From Forficula auricularia (taxonomy: Eukaryota; Arthropoda; Insecta; Dermaptera; Forficulidae), in contig JALMQS010000615.1 of the NCBI GenBank assembly GCA_024734495.1, positions 1,147,173 to 1,211,172 on the forward strand: 64,000 nucleotides of DNA, given 5' to 3'. Made by a program: the position numbers and the translations under genes. The notes beneath the pieces are model-generated. The model searched no databases, was not told where the DNA came from, and worked only from the letters and a program-made list of their open reading frames with translations. Below, piece after piece: positions 9,252 through 21,346 of this stretch; the first letter of the stretch is position 1, and every line of letters begins with the position of its first letter.

Positions 9252-10474
9252 AGATGACAACAGTGCGTTCTTCGCCAAGGGTAACACTCTCAGTTCTCCG
9301 AAAGGTACGGATATCCAGCTAGACCACAAGGAGGTGGTGTTACTCCCAGAGGCTGCCTAGTGTAGGGATTCAGCTTCGTTGCCTTTAGCTCGTTCCCTAA
9401 CAGCTAGCCTCGCTAGCTAGTGACCTGCAACAATGGGCTTGGCTAGGATTCGATTTATTTCCGGTTCTTCGATTTTAGCCAGTCTTGAGGTACTTATTCT
9501 AGCCTCTAGATACTTAGCTTAAGTTTCAAATCCCAAAGCTCTGAGACTTAGCATTTACGAGATTATGAACGATTAAAATATTTATTTTGCGATAATCCTA
9601 ATTTATAACCTTTTCCTTTATTTCAATCGGATTAAAATTTATACATGACTAACAACTTATCGATAAGTACATCAATTGAAAAAAAAAATCGTTAGAGAAA
9701 ATCAAAAACAAAAATCTTTCATGCAAATGTCAACTTTCGATGTTCCGATTTCAACCAAAAGCTTCCTGTACTCCTTCTAGCCTATATTGAGCTTAAGTTT
9801 AAGCTCTGTGACTTATGGTTGCAAAACGTAAGGGACTACTTACATACATAGGCACGGACTAATGGATTTTTCGTCATTTTTTTGGCCTCTGGGGACAATA
9901 TCCGGTTTTATGTTCTAAATCCAGTTTCAAAGTATTAAGGGCATTGATTCCTTCCACCCAAAAGTCACAAAGTGAAATTATCTTTTTTCATCTCTGAGAT
10001 AGAAGCTCTTAAAATGTCAGGACCCCGGCAGGCGATCCCAATACTTCACATTATATCATATATCATTAAATGATATAAAATAGGTATATATGTGAAGGTA
10101 AAAAAATGTTTATAAAATTAGTTATATATTTTGCTATGGGTATAAGTGTAATATAAAATGAATTTTTTTAATTTATTTAATATAATAATTACAATATGTC
10201 TATAAATTATCCTTTTATTTTTGATAATAGATTTCTACCAGTATATTTGGTATAATAAATTAAAGATTATAATATAAGAAAAAAATATATTATAAATTTT
10301 TTCATAAATGTATCAAATAATTTTTTAAAATGACGAAAATTTATAAAAAATATATTTTTTTCTCTTATTTATATATTATTAATATCAACAGTTATTATTT
10401 AAATAAAATATTATAACAATAATGAAAATATGAAGATTAATTTTATTCATATTCAAGTCTACAAAACATTCAAC

Positions 10475-13400
10475 TCATTTGGCTTTTCCTTGATTTGCAA
10501 CTGATTCCATTGCTTTTCTAACAGTTTCTTCATCACCTAAAAATTTCATTGAAACAATGGGCTTAAAATTTTCATCCAATTCATATACAAAAGGTATTCC
10601 AGTTGGAAGGTTTAAAGACATAATTTGTTCGTCACTAAGATCTGAAAAAAATTAATTAAATTAGTTTTTCAGAATATTTCAAACAAGTACCATAATTCAT
10701 TTAATTTGAAAGTTTATAATAGGAAAATAAGGACAAGTTTTTATGTGTGACGTTTCGTCGACTTTGCCGACTTCTTCAAGGCTTCAAATAGTCATGCCAC
10801 ACATTCGTCTAAATTTTCTTGTTATCTTTGTTACCATTGAAGACCATCAGAAACACAAATTTCAAAAAATATTTGGCACATTCACATAAACAATTTTTCT
10901 TTTTTTTCTTTCTTTTTATATTAACAATTACATCTATTTATATAAAATTAAGGTTTTGTCTGTACATTGCTCCAAATCACGCCAAATTTTGGATGCACAC
11001 GTTTTAAGCAAAGTTATGAACGAAAACACCCACCCTCAACAAAATTCCTGTCTGTCTGTATGTATGTGTGTCTGTTTCAGTGGTTTCCGCGAAAAGTTGC
11101 TCACGATTCACGTCAAAACGGCTGAAGGGATTATTATGAAATTTCATATTTGTATCAGATGTCTTCTAACTTACGTTTTTAGCTATATAACGTTTTGATA
11201 TTTTGACCCCAAAAGGGGGTTTGGGGGCGCGCGAATGAGAATTATCAAATAACTCCTAAACTTTTAACTCTACGGCAAAATTTATAATGAGCAAAGTTGT
11301 AGGGGGTGTGATTTCTGACAACTTTTGTTTAAAAAATTCCCTCAAAAAACCACCCAAAAAGGGGGGGGGTGAAAAATATGTAATTTCTTGCCCTTGGAGC
11401 AAACTCAACCAAATTTTGTATACATAATCTGTGGGCCTCTAGAGAGCTAGAAATGCAAAAACTAACCACCCAAAATGGGGGAGGGTCAAAAAATGAAAAT
11501 TCTTGATCTTGGACCAAACTCAACCAAATTTTGTACACATAATCTGTGGGCCACTAGAAGGATAGAAATGCAAAAACTGGGTGCGGAGGGTGGAGTGATG
11601 GTGTGAGAGTGGAGGTGGGTTAGGGCATGAGGTGCGCGGGGTGGGATGGGGGTGGAATGAGGGAGTAAGGTGGAGTAGGGGGTGCAGGGGGTGGAGCGGG
11701 GGTCCAGGAGGCGTAGTTGGAGGGGGTCCAGGGGTTAGGCATGGTGGAGGGCACGAGGGGTGCGGGGTGGTGGTGCAGGGTTAGTGAAGTGGGGGGTTCA
11801 GGTGAGGGTCCAGTGGCGTAGTGGGGTGGTACGGGGGTGGGGGTCCGAGGTGGGTGGGGTGCAGGATGGAGTGTTGGTGTGGTGGTGTGGGGGCGGGGAT
11901 TGGGCACGGGTGCATGGTGCGGGGGTTCAGGGGGGAGTGGAGTTTGAGGGTGGGGAAGGGGGTCCAGGGGGCCTGCCCCCTGGCTAGCAAGTGGGCCGCC
12001 GAAGGCGGGCCTTGCAGCTAGTTAGATATAAAACAGAAATAGAATGAGGTACCACTGTTTTTAAAACCAGAATAGAATATTTTTTTTTTTTGATCCTTAC
12101 ATAAAGAAATCTCAAAATTTCCTATTATAAACTTTCAAATTAATACAAATTATGGACGGAAATGATAATCATAATTTATTTCTTACTATCTAAATGTTTA
12201 ACGATTCCTCTTAAACTATTTCCATGGGCAGCAATAAGCAACCTCTTTCCATTTTTCATAGAAGGAACAATTATATCATTCCAATAGGGAAGAGTTCTTT
12301 CAATTGTAAGTTTTAAAGATTCAAACATCGGAAATTCATCTTTATCAGGTCCATCACTATAACGTGGATCATCAACAATAGCAGCATAATATATATGATC
12401 TGGTGTCATTGCTGGAGGAGGAATATCGAAAGAACGTCTCCATATTTGAACCTGAAAATTGATCAAAATGATGCTTTTAGTCAGAAATTATAAGTAGTAA
12501 TATTACTAGGTGTTAAAATTAGTTTTATCAAATTAATAGGATTAAAATGAAGGAAAAAGTGAAAACTGTTCAAATCTCATTTGTCACTCAATGCAAATTT
12601 TGGTATACTGCAAATTTTATGTAAGAGAACAGTTGAGCTAGAAAGCTAAAACTTAAACCGAAGGTGCAGTTTATTGATAAAGACTTTTGTGCCAAATTAT
12701 ATCTCATTAGCTCCCATACAATGATTCGATTTCCTTTATATTTACTGCATTTTTCAACTAGAAGTTCTAGAAAATAGAAAGCATATAATCTAAACCCTTA
12801 TTCGATTTAGAAATACAAACATTTTGGCAGCAGACGAACTTTCTAAGATTTCAAGTCAAAGTTTTTCACTTGTTTTATATATTTAAGTGATGTGAAGAAA
12901 AATCATTTTCAAACAACATTTTTTTCTACCAGTCTGGATTCTGACACCTATTATAAGAGAAGGTCTTGATAAAAGCTCCCTATGGTGCCTTCCAGTGCCG
13001 GCCCGAGGCAAGTTATAAGATGGAACGAGACCCAATCGCACCCCCCTTAGTTCCACCTAATATATACCAGTTGGGTCTTTGGAGGCCCTGTTAAAGCTTT
13101 GGGCCTTGCAGTCTTAAGGTCATTCACATAGTAGCTATCAAAATATCGAAAAGCGAAAAATATATTTTTTTTTCATTATTTTTCTTTACCAGTGAGGCGC
13201 TCCTGGGACTTGGCGCCTGGATCGGCCGCTCCGTTCCCCATATGGAAGGGCCGGCCATGGTGCCAACATGTTTATTTTTTTTTTTTTATGAAAATGATGT
13301 TTGTAATTCTATTTCGAAGAACAGTTCTTGTATTGAGGTTTCTAGCTATAAGATCTTAACTCCATAAATAATAAATTATTTGAAACTCTTTCGCCAGTAG

Positions 13401-14947
13401 CGTAGGTATAGATTTTTGATGAGGGGGAGGATGAGTGAGCAACTGATTTGTTCAGGTATCTTTTCTCCCTCACCCCATTATTATATTGAAATGATGTTCT
13501 AATATACATACATAATTCAGATACAGCTATGTATAGGATGTTGTTCGAAAAGAAAATCAAAAGAAAAATTTAACTGTTACATATATGGGGGAGGGGTTGA
13601 ACCACTTGAACCCCCTACCCATACCTATGCCACTGAGCTCTACAAAAAACAATCACCTTATTAAAATGCTCAAAGAAATAGTACGATTGTACTAAACCCT
13701 AAAACTAAGTATTTTAAATTTAATTTTAAGGTAGTTCTTTCGCGACAATCCACACAAAAAGTTATAGCCTCGTAACCACTCTATACATATGAACGATGCT
13801 AAAATTTTAGGTTATGTTTTTTAACTTGACTGTACTTCTCACACTACTATATCCTGTTTATGAATGGATCGTTTCCAAGTCATTGATTTTATATCCCCTC
13901 CACTAAAAATAATCGCCCAAATATGTTTGATTTTTTTATTTTTTATCAAAACTACGAGGTAAATAATTTCAATTTTTTTTTAAGTTACTCTGAATATATT
14001 ATTCTAACAAATATTAGTTTTTCATCAAGATGGTTAAAGTCATTCAATGGAAAAAAAATAATGATCATTTTCCCACCCTTTCCCAATCTGCCAAATGGAA
14101 AAAATGTCATTTTTAATTGCAATTATTTCATGTTTGGTGTGGTAAATCGTCTTCAAATTTTAACAGTATGTTATTATAATGACTTATATTCCAAGTTTCG
14201 AAGACTTCTTGAATTTTTGTATTTGTGAAAGAACTACCTTAATTTAAAACTTGGTTAATAAATATTAAATAAAAATATTTAAAAAATGTAATCACTTGTT
14301 GTTCTCCGAATTTTGCAGCTGTTTCAGCTTTATTTAATCCAGTCAAACCTCCATAATGTCGCTCATTTAAACGCCAAGTAGTTTCAATTTTAAGATCTGA
14401 TTGTCCCAATTCTTTAAGGATTTTATCTAAGGTATCTTTAGCTCTTGTTAAAACTGATGTATGAGCTTCATCGAACACATAATTGGCCTCTTTTAAAGCT
14501 TTTCCAGCCGCTTCTGCTTCTTTTTGTCCTTGAAAATTAAAAAAGAAAAAGGTCAATGTCATATAAGCTAGAAATAATAAGTACATCTTGTTCAAGATAA
14601 TGTTTATTAACAATACAAAATATATATATTTAAGAAAAATAAAGTCTATCTTATATTTTGGATTTGAATAGAACTATTTTTTTAAGAAACTATTACTTGA
14701 TTTGAGTTATTTTATTAAATTTTAAGTATATTTTCTTTTAAAACACTATTATTTTATTTATTTATTTATTTATTTAGGTATTAATATTGATGAAATAGAT
14801 GTTTAATATATATTTATATTTTAGGAAAAGAAAAAAGGAAAAAATACCTTTATCACTTAAATTTGCGTCAAACCAACCGCAAAATAAATTTAATTTATTA
14901 AATTCACTTTCACCATGTCTCACCATTACAATTGTATATTTTGCCAT
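10475..14947 (-). CDS. PGAM: phosphoglycerate mutase (cofactor-dependent)
   Basis: It interconverts 3- and 2-phosphoglycerate in glycolysis and gluconeogenesis, in the cytosol, through a phospho-histidine. Exons (minus strand) are 14947-14848, 14528-14296, 12451-12187 and 10641-10475, all with GT-AG junctions. They sum to 765 nt, that is 254 aa plus stop, the usual length for this family. Visible motifs are VMVRHGES near residue 8 (active-site His and Arg), [20 protein letters not shown] (catalytic Glu), [10 protein letters not shown], and [17 protein letters not shown] (second catalytic His). The tail contains [15 protein letters not shown]. The first exon starts at [13 protein letters not shown]. 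Introns 2 and 3 hold transposons (hAT-like, TTAA-flanked element, Helitron-like). The open frame of exon 3 runs past its donor to a nearby stop, so the short frame there is not the real end. Confidence 0.95.
10749..10790 (-). repeat. degenerate hammerhead-like motif in PGAM intron 3
   Basis: The minus strand has TTGAAGA, a stem II GTCG/CGAC, then GAAACGTC. The invariant C of CUGANGA is T, so it is probably dead. Confidence 0.35.
10933..12021 (+). mobile_element. Helitron-like non-autonomous element in PGAM intron 3
   Basis: The right end has a GC hairpin (11993-12011, GGGCCGCC-gaa-GGCGGGCC with one mismatch) followed by CTAG and then T, the Helitron 3' pattern. The left end is placed at TC after A (A10932). 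No target duplication is expected. The last 440 bp (11580-12000) is strongly G-rich on the plus strand. Two related 3' ends occur at 50996 and 56450. Confidence 0.6.
12993..13259. mobile_element. hAT-like MITE in PGAM intron 2
   Basis: The ends CAGTGCCGGCCCGAGG and GAAGGGCCGGCCATG resemble hAT termini. Flanking octamers GTGCCTTC (12985) and GTGCCAAC (13260) agree in six of eight bases, fitting an eroded 8-bp duplication. Confidence 0.5.
13730..14238. mobile_element. TTAA-flanked MITE, copy 1, in PGAM intron 2
   Basis: The termini GGTAGTTCTTTCGCGACAA and the inverse ending GAAAGAACTACC are flanked by TTAA on both sides, as for piggyBac-type targets. A related element lies at 53324-54015. I see no transposase frame. 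Confidence 0.65.
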
Positions 14948-15269
14948 TTTGTAAATAATTTTTTTAGAATAAATTATGAAAATAACAGAATAACAGTGTG
15001 GTTTGGTAAATCTTTTTGCAATGTCCTACAGATGACCTTAAAATATCTATCTAACCAAATGTTCAGAGGTTTATACGATCAGCTGATTAATCAATGATAC
15101 CTGATTTATATATGCGCTCATTTCAAATCTTGAGACTCTTCATTCAGAGATTCTACTTTAGGAACTGGAGGAAAAAGGGGAAAATTTTTCAAAACTCTTT
15201 AGTCTTTACACCACCCTAGTAGGTAATAAATTATTAATAATCTATTTTTTAATTTAATTAACTTGGAAT

Positions 15270-15540
15270 ATTTTTTTTTTTTTTTTATAAATTTTATTAA
15301 ACCAATTATTTTACATTAATTAATGTATACATTGTATTTTTTGCTTCGATTCCGGAGATTACTTCTCCACCATCGAGTGTCCTTATTCATCTTTAGTCCT
15401 TGTTTTTAATAAGAGGAAAAAATCTAATTAGATAAAAAAAACCTCTTTTCCGATAATTATTTCAATTCCATTATTCCCCAATCAAGTCGATTGGTTTTCC
15501 TTCTCCTCTTCTCCTCATCCTCCATTATTCCATCACTCAG
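15270..15540 (-). repeat. Jockey-type LINE 3' end, inverted copy
   Basis: A poly-T run followed by aaattttattaaaccaatt matches, in reverse, the LINE tail copies at 29400-29950. It is a 5'-truncated retrocopy upstream of PGAM. Confidence 0.65.
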
Positions 15541-16065
15541 AAAAATGATATTTTTTTTTTTTTTTTTTTTTTATATTCCGAGGTGATGGGATATATATTT
15601 TTTTTTTATATTTATATATATGCTCATTAACAAATAACATGACCATAGATTTCCATCAAAAGACAAAAAGTAATTTAAAAAATTCCGCGCAAAAACCCGA
15701 TACCAGGAGCAAGCGACGCATTAGCCATCCCGCCATTTGTCATAAGTTGTTAAGGAAACCTGGTCAAAACCTTAACAAGTATGGTATGACCTCTCTCTAC
15801 CTCAGGTAATCTCTACTTGTGAGAACTAAATAAAAAATTTTACAGCTCTAGGACTTTAGGACTTGACAAAATTTATAATTGATTTAATCATAGGAGACAT
15901 CGGAATATAATCTCAAGTAATAATAAATAGTGTTCCACAAATCAATGCCAGATCCTACAAATGAATGCAAAACTACATATTAATATCTGAATTAACTAAC
16001 TTGTAGGAACCAGACCTATTTAAATTAATATATCTTTTTTTTTTTTTTTTTTTTTTTAGTTAAAA

Positions 16066-16335
16066 ATAAAATAAAATGAGAGAGTCTTCTGTTTTTTAAA
16101 TAAAATAATTTTTAATTATTTCTAGAGACTATAAAGCTGCAAGGGCATTGCCTACATCATCAGTCTATCACAAATATTTCAAATTAGTTACAAATTAAGA
16201 TTTATACATAGAAAATTTTGAAAAATATATAACTGATGATGAAGGCAATGCCTTCTCGAAACGAGTAGTCTCTAGAAATAATTAAAAATTATTTTATTTA
16301 AAAAACAGAAGACTCTCTCATTTTATTTTATTTTT
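16066..16335. mobile_element. Penelope-type foldback with hammerhead-like core
   Basis: Arms of about 100 bp (16066-16167 and 16229-16335) are inverted copies around a 60-bp loop. The right arm carries a full core on the plus strand at 16233-16270: CTGATGA, stem II GAAGGC-aat-GCCTTC, GAAAC-gagta-GTC. In the left arm the GAAA box is lost. Confidence 0.6.
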
Positions 16336-17061
16336 TAACCTAAAATAAAAACAATTCTAAGTTACCATCGACAGTGAAATCTTTTATTCAACTAATAATA
16401 TATCTTTCTTCCCTAAATCCTTATAATCTAATTTTGACTTTGATTATTGGTATTTTTAATCACTTTAAATGAAAACGAAATTCATTAAAACCTCTTAATT
16501 ATTCTTTATATCTTAAATCTGAAAAAAAAATAATATAGTTAAAGACATAAGATATTTTTTTAGAATCTTTTTAAGATTAATTTTGATGTTTAAAAGTTGC
16601 GCCATTTTCATCAAATAATGTTTGAATTTGTAAATTTTCCCAAATACTGTCAAATTTAGATTAAAAATTATAAATATATAAAAAGTGTAAACAATGAATA
16701 AAAGTTTTTACATATTTTAAAATTAAGTTCTACATTCTTAATGTCACCATAATTAAAATAAATTCTTCAGTGTCAAAATATATTATCATTTAGATATAAT
16801 AGTGCTCTTATAAAATGACATTTCATAAATTTCTTCACTTATAATTACTTTATAAAAAAAGAAAATAATTACTTTATAAAAAAAGAAATAATGTCCAATT
16901 CTAATGATCTACTAGTTACACATAATTGGATGATAGAAAATAATAAAGATATAAGGGATTCTCTCTCTTTTTCAAAAAATTTTACTTTAGAAAATAATGA
17001 ATTGACATTCCTATAAAATATATTATCATATTTATTTATATAATACAATTTTATTTTATAG

Positions 17062-19792
17062 TAATGAATTAGAAGAAATAGTTCGAGTTGAAACATGTAT
17101 TCATTTTATGATTCATGATGAAAACAAAGATTGTTCGAATCTCATTCTTGATTTTAAATCTAGACGTTTTTCGATATATGGGTTGACTATTGTATCTGAG
17201 GTAAGATATGTTTAAATTAAACATGTTTTAAAAACTAAATAAAAAAGTGGTCTCCTTCCCTTTTATGACTCTTTAGAAAGTAATTTAACCATACCGTAAA
17301 GCGTTAAACAAATATACAAAGAAAAACATACGATTTCTAAAAGACTTGTAAAGCCAAAAATAAAACTTGAGCAAGATGCGAGGTAGGTTTCTCAAAAAAG
17401 AAATAAAACAAAATTGAGCTTTGAATTCGATATTTTTCGGGGATGAGCCCATCATCAGGAGTCAAAGAAAACATCGAAAATATATCGAATTCAAAACTCA
17501 ATTTTGTTTTATTTCTTTTTTTGTGAAACCTACCCCGCATCTTGCTCAAGTTTTATTATTATATTAAAATGTTTCATCTAGAACCAACACCTAACTCCTT
17601 AAAAGTTACTTATAAAGCCAATTTATTCGCCAATAAGTGTTTACCAAGTGTACAAATATGAAATGCGGATTTTTTTTCTTAAAAAACATGTTAAATTCGT
17701 AAGAATGATATAAAGTGCTTGATTCAAAGTATGCTCCATCGCTTGTTATACATTTTTCCCATCTTTCGGACAATTTGTGAATACCACGCCAGCAAATAAC
17801 TTCCCCTTTTGTTGCGAACCATTCATCGAGCCATTTTTTCACATCTTCGTACGAATCAAAGAACGGCTCAGCAAGTGCATGACCCATCGATGGAATCAAG
17901 TGGTAATTGGAAGGAGCAACGTCTGGGGAATAAGCCGCATGGGGTAGAACTTCCCAGCTGAGTGCTTCCAATGTCTCGCGAACCGGTTTTTTCGTAAATA
18001 GATAGAGCAATGTCATGGAGAAAAATTACCTTATTTTGTCTTTTTTGATATTCTGGTCATTTTTTGAGCAGCGAACTGTTCAATCCGATCAATTGTTGTT
18101 GGTAGCGTTTGGTATTAACTGTTTCAATCGTTTTCGTCCAACAATTCTTGAAATTCTGCATCTTCTTACCTTTTTGGCCGTGTTCCTTGTCTGCAACATC
18201 AAAATCACCATTTTTAAAACGCCAAAACCATCTTTCACTCGTATCTTACGATGAAGCATGTTCACCATAAGCTTCTCGAAGCATTCGATATGATTCAGCA
18301 ACAGTTATTTTCGAATTGAAAGAAAAAATTAATGCTGTCGGCGAATGGCACAAATATCGACATATTGAACACAGCAAAACAATACTATGCAAACACTTTT
18401 TCAATTTATCACTTATGCGCGTTTGACACTTGTTGATGGAGCAACAAAGTGCCATCTATGTCAAATCTTTATGCTACACACTGAATTGGTACGTTATCTG
18501 TTTCTCAAACCCCAATTTCATACTTGTACACCTAGTATATCCATCACTGCTAGGGCCTGAGACTCTTCATGTCTCTTTCTTTCCTAACACTCACTGTATC
18601 CAATCCATGAAGAGCCTGAGGCACAAACCCCTTTTTTGTAATACCAGTCGCAAAAGTGCGATTTTCGAGAGACGTTTGATGGGAGTAAACCAAATGATTT
18701 CTGACTGACTATAATACATAAAGTTTTCTCGCTAGATGTGCGTAAGTTCCATTTCACCGCTCGTTTATTATTTATTTATACAAGCAACATAGATTCTTGT
18801 AAACAACTTCCATCGTAGATCTGTCTTCGCCCTTTCTCTTTTTTTATAGATATTACCATGGTTTTTGTTCTGAATAGATAAAATCAATAATCCCTCAAAA
18901 GGCTTCATTTGCGCGAAATACACGATTTTCTAAGACTCAACATCCCTACGCGCTTAAATTGGATACTAACAGAACAAACGCATTCGCCAACTCGATTATC
19001 CCTATGACATCTAGAGACTGGAACTCTCTTCCTCCGACCGTCTTCCCAGTTATATTATAATCTTCAATCTTTCAAGACACGCATCCAGGGATACCTTCAA
19101 CTCCGACCCAATCCCTAAATCTCTTCTTATTTCCAAGATACAAGAGTCCACCGCGGTCTACAGAGGTTAAACCTTTTTGGTGCAACTTCTTCTTGTATCA
19201 CTATCATTATAAAAAAAAAACTTCATCCATGTGACCTTATTTATATTAAAGCCTAAAATAATAGATCAAACGTTAGAAAAAACACCGCCAAATTTTACTT
19301 CAAAAACTATGACTTATTTTCTTAGCTAAACTGAGTCAGAGTCCCTGTGCCGTCTCTTTCCCAAATTTTCACTTATAGAACTTTTAATAGGATCGGTTCA
19401 TGATCTGGATTAGATTAGAAAAAACAAGCCTTAAGAGGAACCGTTGCGACTTTCACATAAACAACGAATATACCGTCAATGTTTATATGTGACGTTACAG
19501 GGACTCTCAATTTTACCGGTTACGGCACTCTCTTCTGCTTATACTTAATTCATCTGAATACTAGTGTGAATCACTGCACTTGCCTTTCGGCTCATACTTT
19601 GGATTCATATTTGTACTCAGATGAATGCATCATAAGCTCTCAGCTCATCCCGCAACTCTCTCCTGTCGGATATTCCTCACTTTACCTTTACTACCTTGTC
19701 ATACTATATACTATTTCTAACCGGACTAATAGATTAAAATCAAAACATTTATTTTTCTTCCCTTTCGGTACCCCTTGTATCTTTGGCTCCCA

Positions 19793-19830
<38 letters not shown>

Positions 19831-21208
19831 GCAATCGAATGCAAGAAGGGGCGCACCAGTATAGATGCAGCTCCTATGTATCTCGAAAGACCCTTGCATT
19901 ACCGAAGAGAATGGAAAGTCGATTAAGTGAGAGGGTGGAGACCTAGGTGTTTATGCACTCGAGTTTTGAAGGTTTGAAGATTATAAGTGCTGGGAAAGAT
20001 GGAGGCTGGGAGAGAGTTCCAGTTCCTTGAAGTCATGGGGATATACGTATTGGCGAATGAAGTGGTCCGGCACTTTTCTAATTTGCCCTTATATGCACAC
20101 AAGAATCACGTCTTTTGATCCCCACCCCCTGAAAATAAAACCTGGATATACTTCTATGAACTCAATGTCTAAATATTAAAATAAAAGTCAAAACTTTATA
20201 TAAAAGGGTTTTTCTATATAAGTTGAAATGTTACTTGCCGCACTGGTTTTCGAAGTCAGAAAAAAAGCAGTTTTAATTTTTTTCGAATATTATTTGGGTG
20301 ACAACAAAAGCTTAAATTTTATAAATTGAATTAACTATATTTTGTGAGGGGAAAGCGTAAAAAATTCGTTTGCCCCCTCCTAAATACACACCGACATGCT
20401 TATATTCGGCAATAATCCATTTAATTTATTTTATAAATATACTGATCTATCTCTCTATGAAATAATAATAATAATAATAATACTTTTTTAGGCTAGAATA
20501 ATTGAATTATATGGGAAAAATGGAGAATACGATTCAACACATCATGGGGAATTATTAGATGATTTCCAAGATATGTTAGTTTATGTTACAAAATTCAAAT
20601 TTCTTCAGCCATTACCTAACTTTTCTATTAAGGTATATCTTTATTTTAATAATTTCCCAAAAATATTTTTTTTATAATTTATTATTATAAATTATTAATA
20701 ACAAATAGAATGATTAATTATTCTAATTTAAATAATTGTATAGTTTGCAGGATTAAAACAAAGGGGTTCTATTTGGATTTATGGAATGAAGCTATTCACT
20801 CAAGATATTAATCCTGGACATAGCGAAATACATGATTTTACAAAAAATACAGATTTATTAAAGCTTCTAGAATCTCAATCTAGTAGTTTGAAAAATCCAA
20901 TGATTACATCAATAATGAAAGGTTTTCTAACGAAACAAAATAAAGATCAAGATTGTCAAGAAAATAAAAATATTAATTATTTAATATTAAAAAAACTGTC
21001 ATTTATTGAACAACATATACAAAAAGAAAATGAATTAAATATATTAGGACCCCTTATAAAAAGATTTGATAATATTGCCATTAATATCGAGAGTAAATTA
21101 AATAAACTTGAAGAAAGAATATCCTATTTAGAAAATAAAGAAAAGGAACGATTTGATTCTATAGAATCTTTATTGAAAGAAATAAAAGAAAATATATCTC
21201 AACAATAA
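17062..21208 (+). CDS. PAAT (C10orf88)-like protein, 5' end not identified
   Basis: Three joined exons are supported: 17062-17200, 20492-20632 and 20744-21208, with GT-AG junctions and a continuous frame. The first exon here needs an upstream exon ending in phase 2, which I could not place; an ATG frame at 16891 has no suitable donor. The middle part reads like a discoidin-like beta-sandwich: SIYGLTIVSEARIIELYG, then FLQPLPNFSIKFAG and IWIYGMKLF. The C terminus is a long helical coiled coil (IESKLNKLEERISYLENK). This resembles the ATPase PAAT/C10orf88 family linked to mitochondrial ABC transporters; the match is from memory and moderate. The 3.29-kb first intron is filled by a Penelope foldback, a mariner and two LINE tails. 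Polyadenylation signals lie at 21222 and 21246, and the gene converges on SLBP. Confidence 0.55.
17366..17550. mobile_element. Penelope-type foldback with hammerhead-like core
   Basis: Inverted arms of about 80 bp run from cttgagcaagatgcg to its complement. Between them the minus strand carries CTGATGA, stem II GGG-ctcat-CCC, and GAAAAATATC (17458-17429). The downstream tail resembles the 3' tail of the Penelope element at 31.6 kb (tgtttca..accaacacc). Confidence 0.6.
17644..18535 (-). mobile_element. mariner element with internal deletion
   Basis: Termini CCAAGTGTACAAATATGAAA and, inverted, CTAGGTGTACAAGTATGAAA are flanked by TA duplications. The minus strand encodes a broken mariner transposase. 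An N-terminal helix-turn-helix fragment (RWFWRFKNGDFDVADKEHG) is followed by a jump to the middle of the catalytic domain, and the end contains LPHAAYSPDVAPSNYHL. Frames shift near 18015 and the first catalytic Asp is deleted. It sits in the PAAT-like intron. Confidence 0.8.
18815..19230 (+). repeat. LINE 3'-end fragment (family also at 51.3 kb)
   Basis: It matches the tail of the LINE copy at 51255-51836: gataaaatcaata, the ggaactctcttcc block, and a ttggtgc end before an A-run. It is degenerate with stops. Confidence 0.6.
19790..20090 (-). repeat. LINE 3'-end fragment, inverted
   Basis: Starts at a poly-T run (the poly-A tail on the minus strand). The minus strand closely matches the end of the 51.3-kb LINE copy, including gcattcgattgcatt before the tail. 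Confidence 0.7.
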
Positions 21209-21346
21209 ACTTAATAACTAACTAATAAATGTAATGTAATTATTAATAAAATAAATTAATTTCGTATTGATTCGTCATTTTTTTATAAAAAAAAATTAAA
21301 CAACTTTCTTTTTTGATATATAAAAATTATGTTATTATAAGTAAAA

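Noticed and set aside
11620..12021. Several open frames in the G-rich stretch, rich in Pro/His/Thr on the minus strand and Gly/Val/Trp on the plus strand
   Set aside because: They follow from strand-biased low-complexity sequence inside a Helitron-like element and are open in several frames at once. No domain or splice support.
12176..12186. Apparent early stop of PGAM after HLDSKK
   Set aside because: The stop lies in the intron: a GTAAGA donor precedes it and the next exon restores the family sequence and exact length.
16891..17016. ATG frame as the first exon of the PAAT-like gene
   Set aside because: It has no GT donor in the phase needed for the exon at 17062, and the frame stops before that exon.
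19479..19829. 116-codon plus-strand frame ending in a poly-Phe run
   Set aside because: The Phe run is the poly-T of an inverted LINE tail and the rest has no coding signature.
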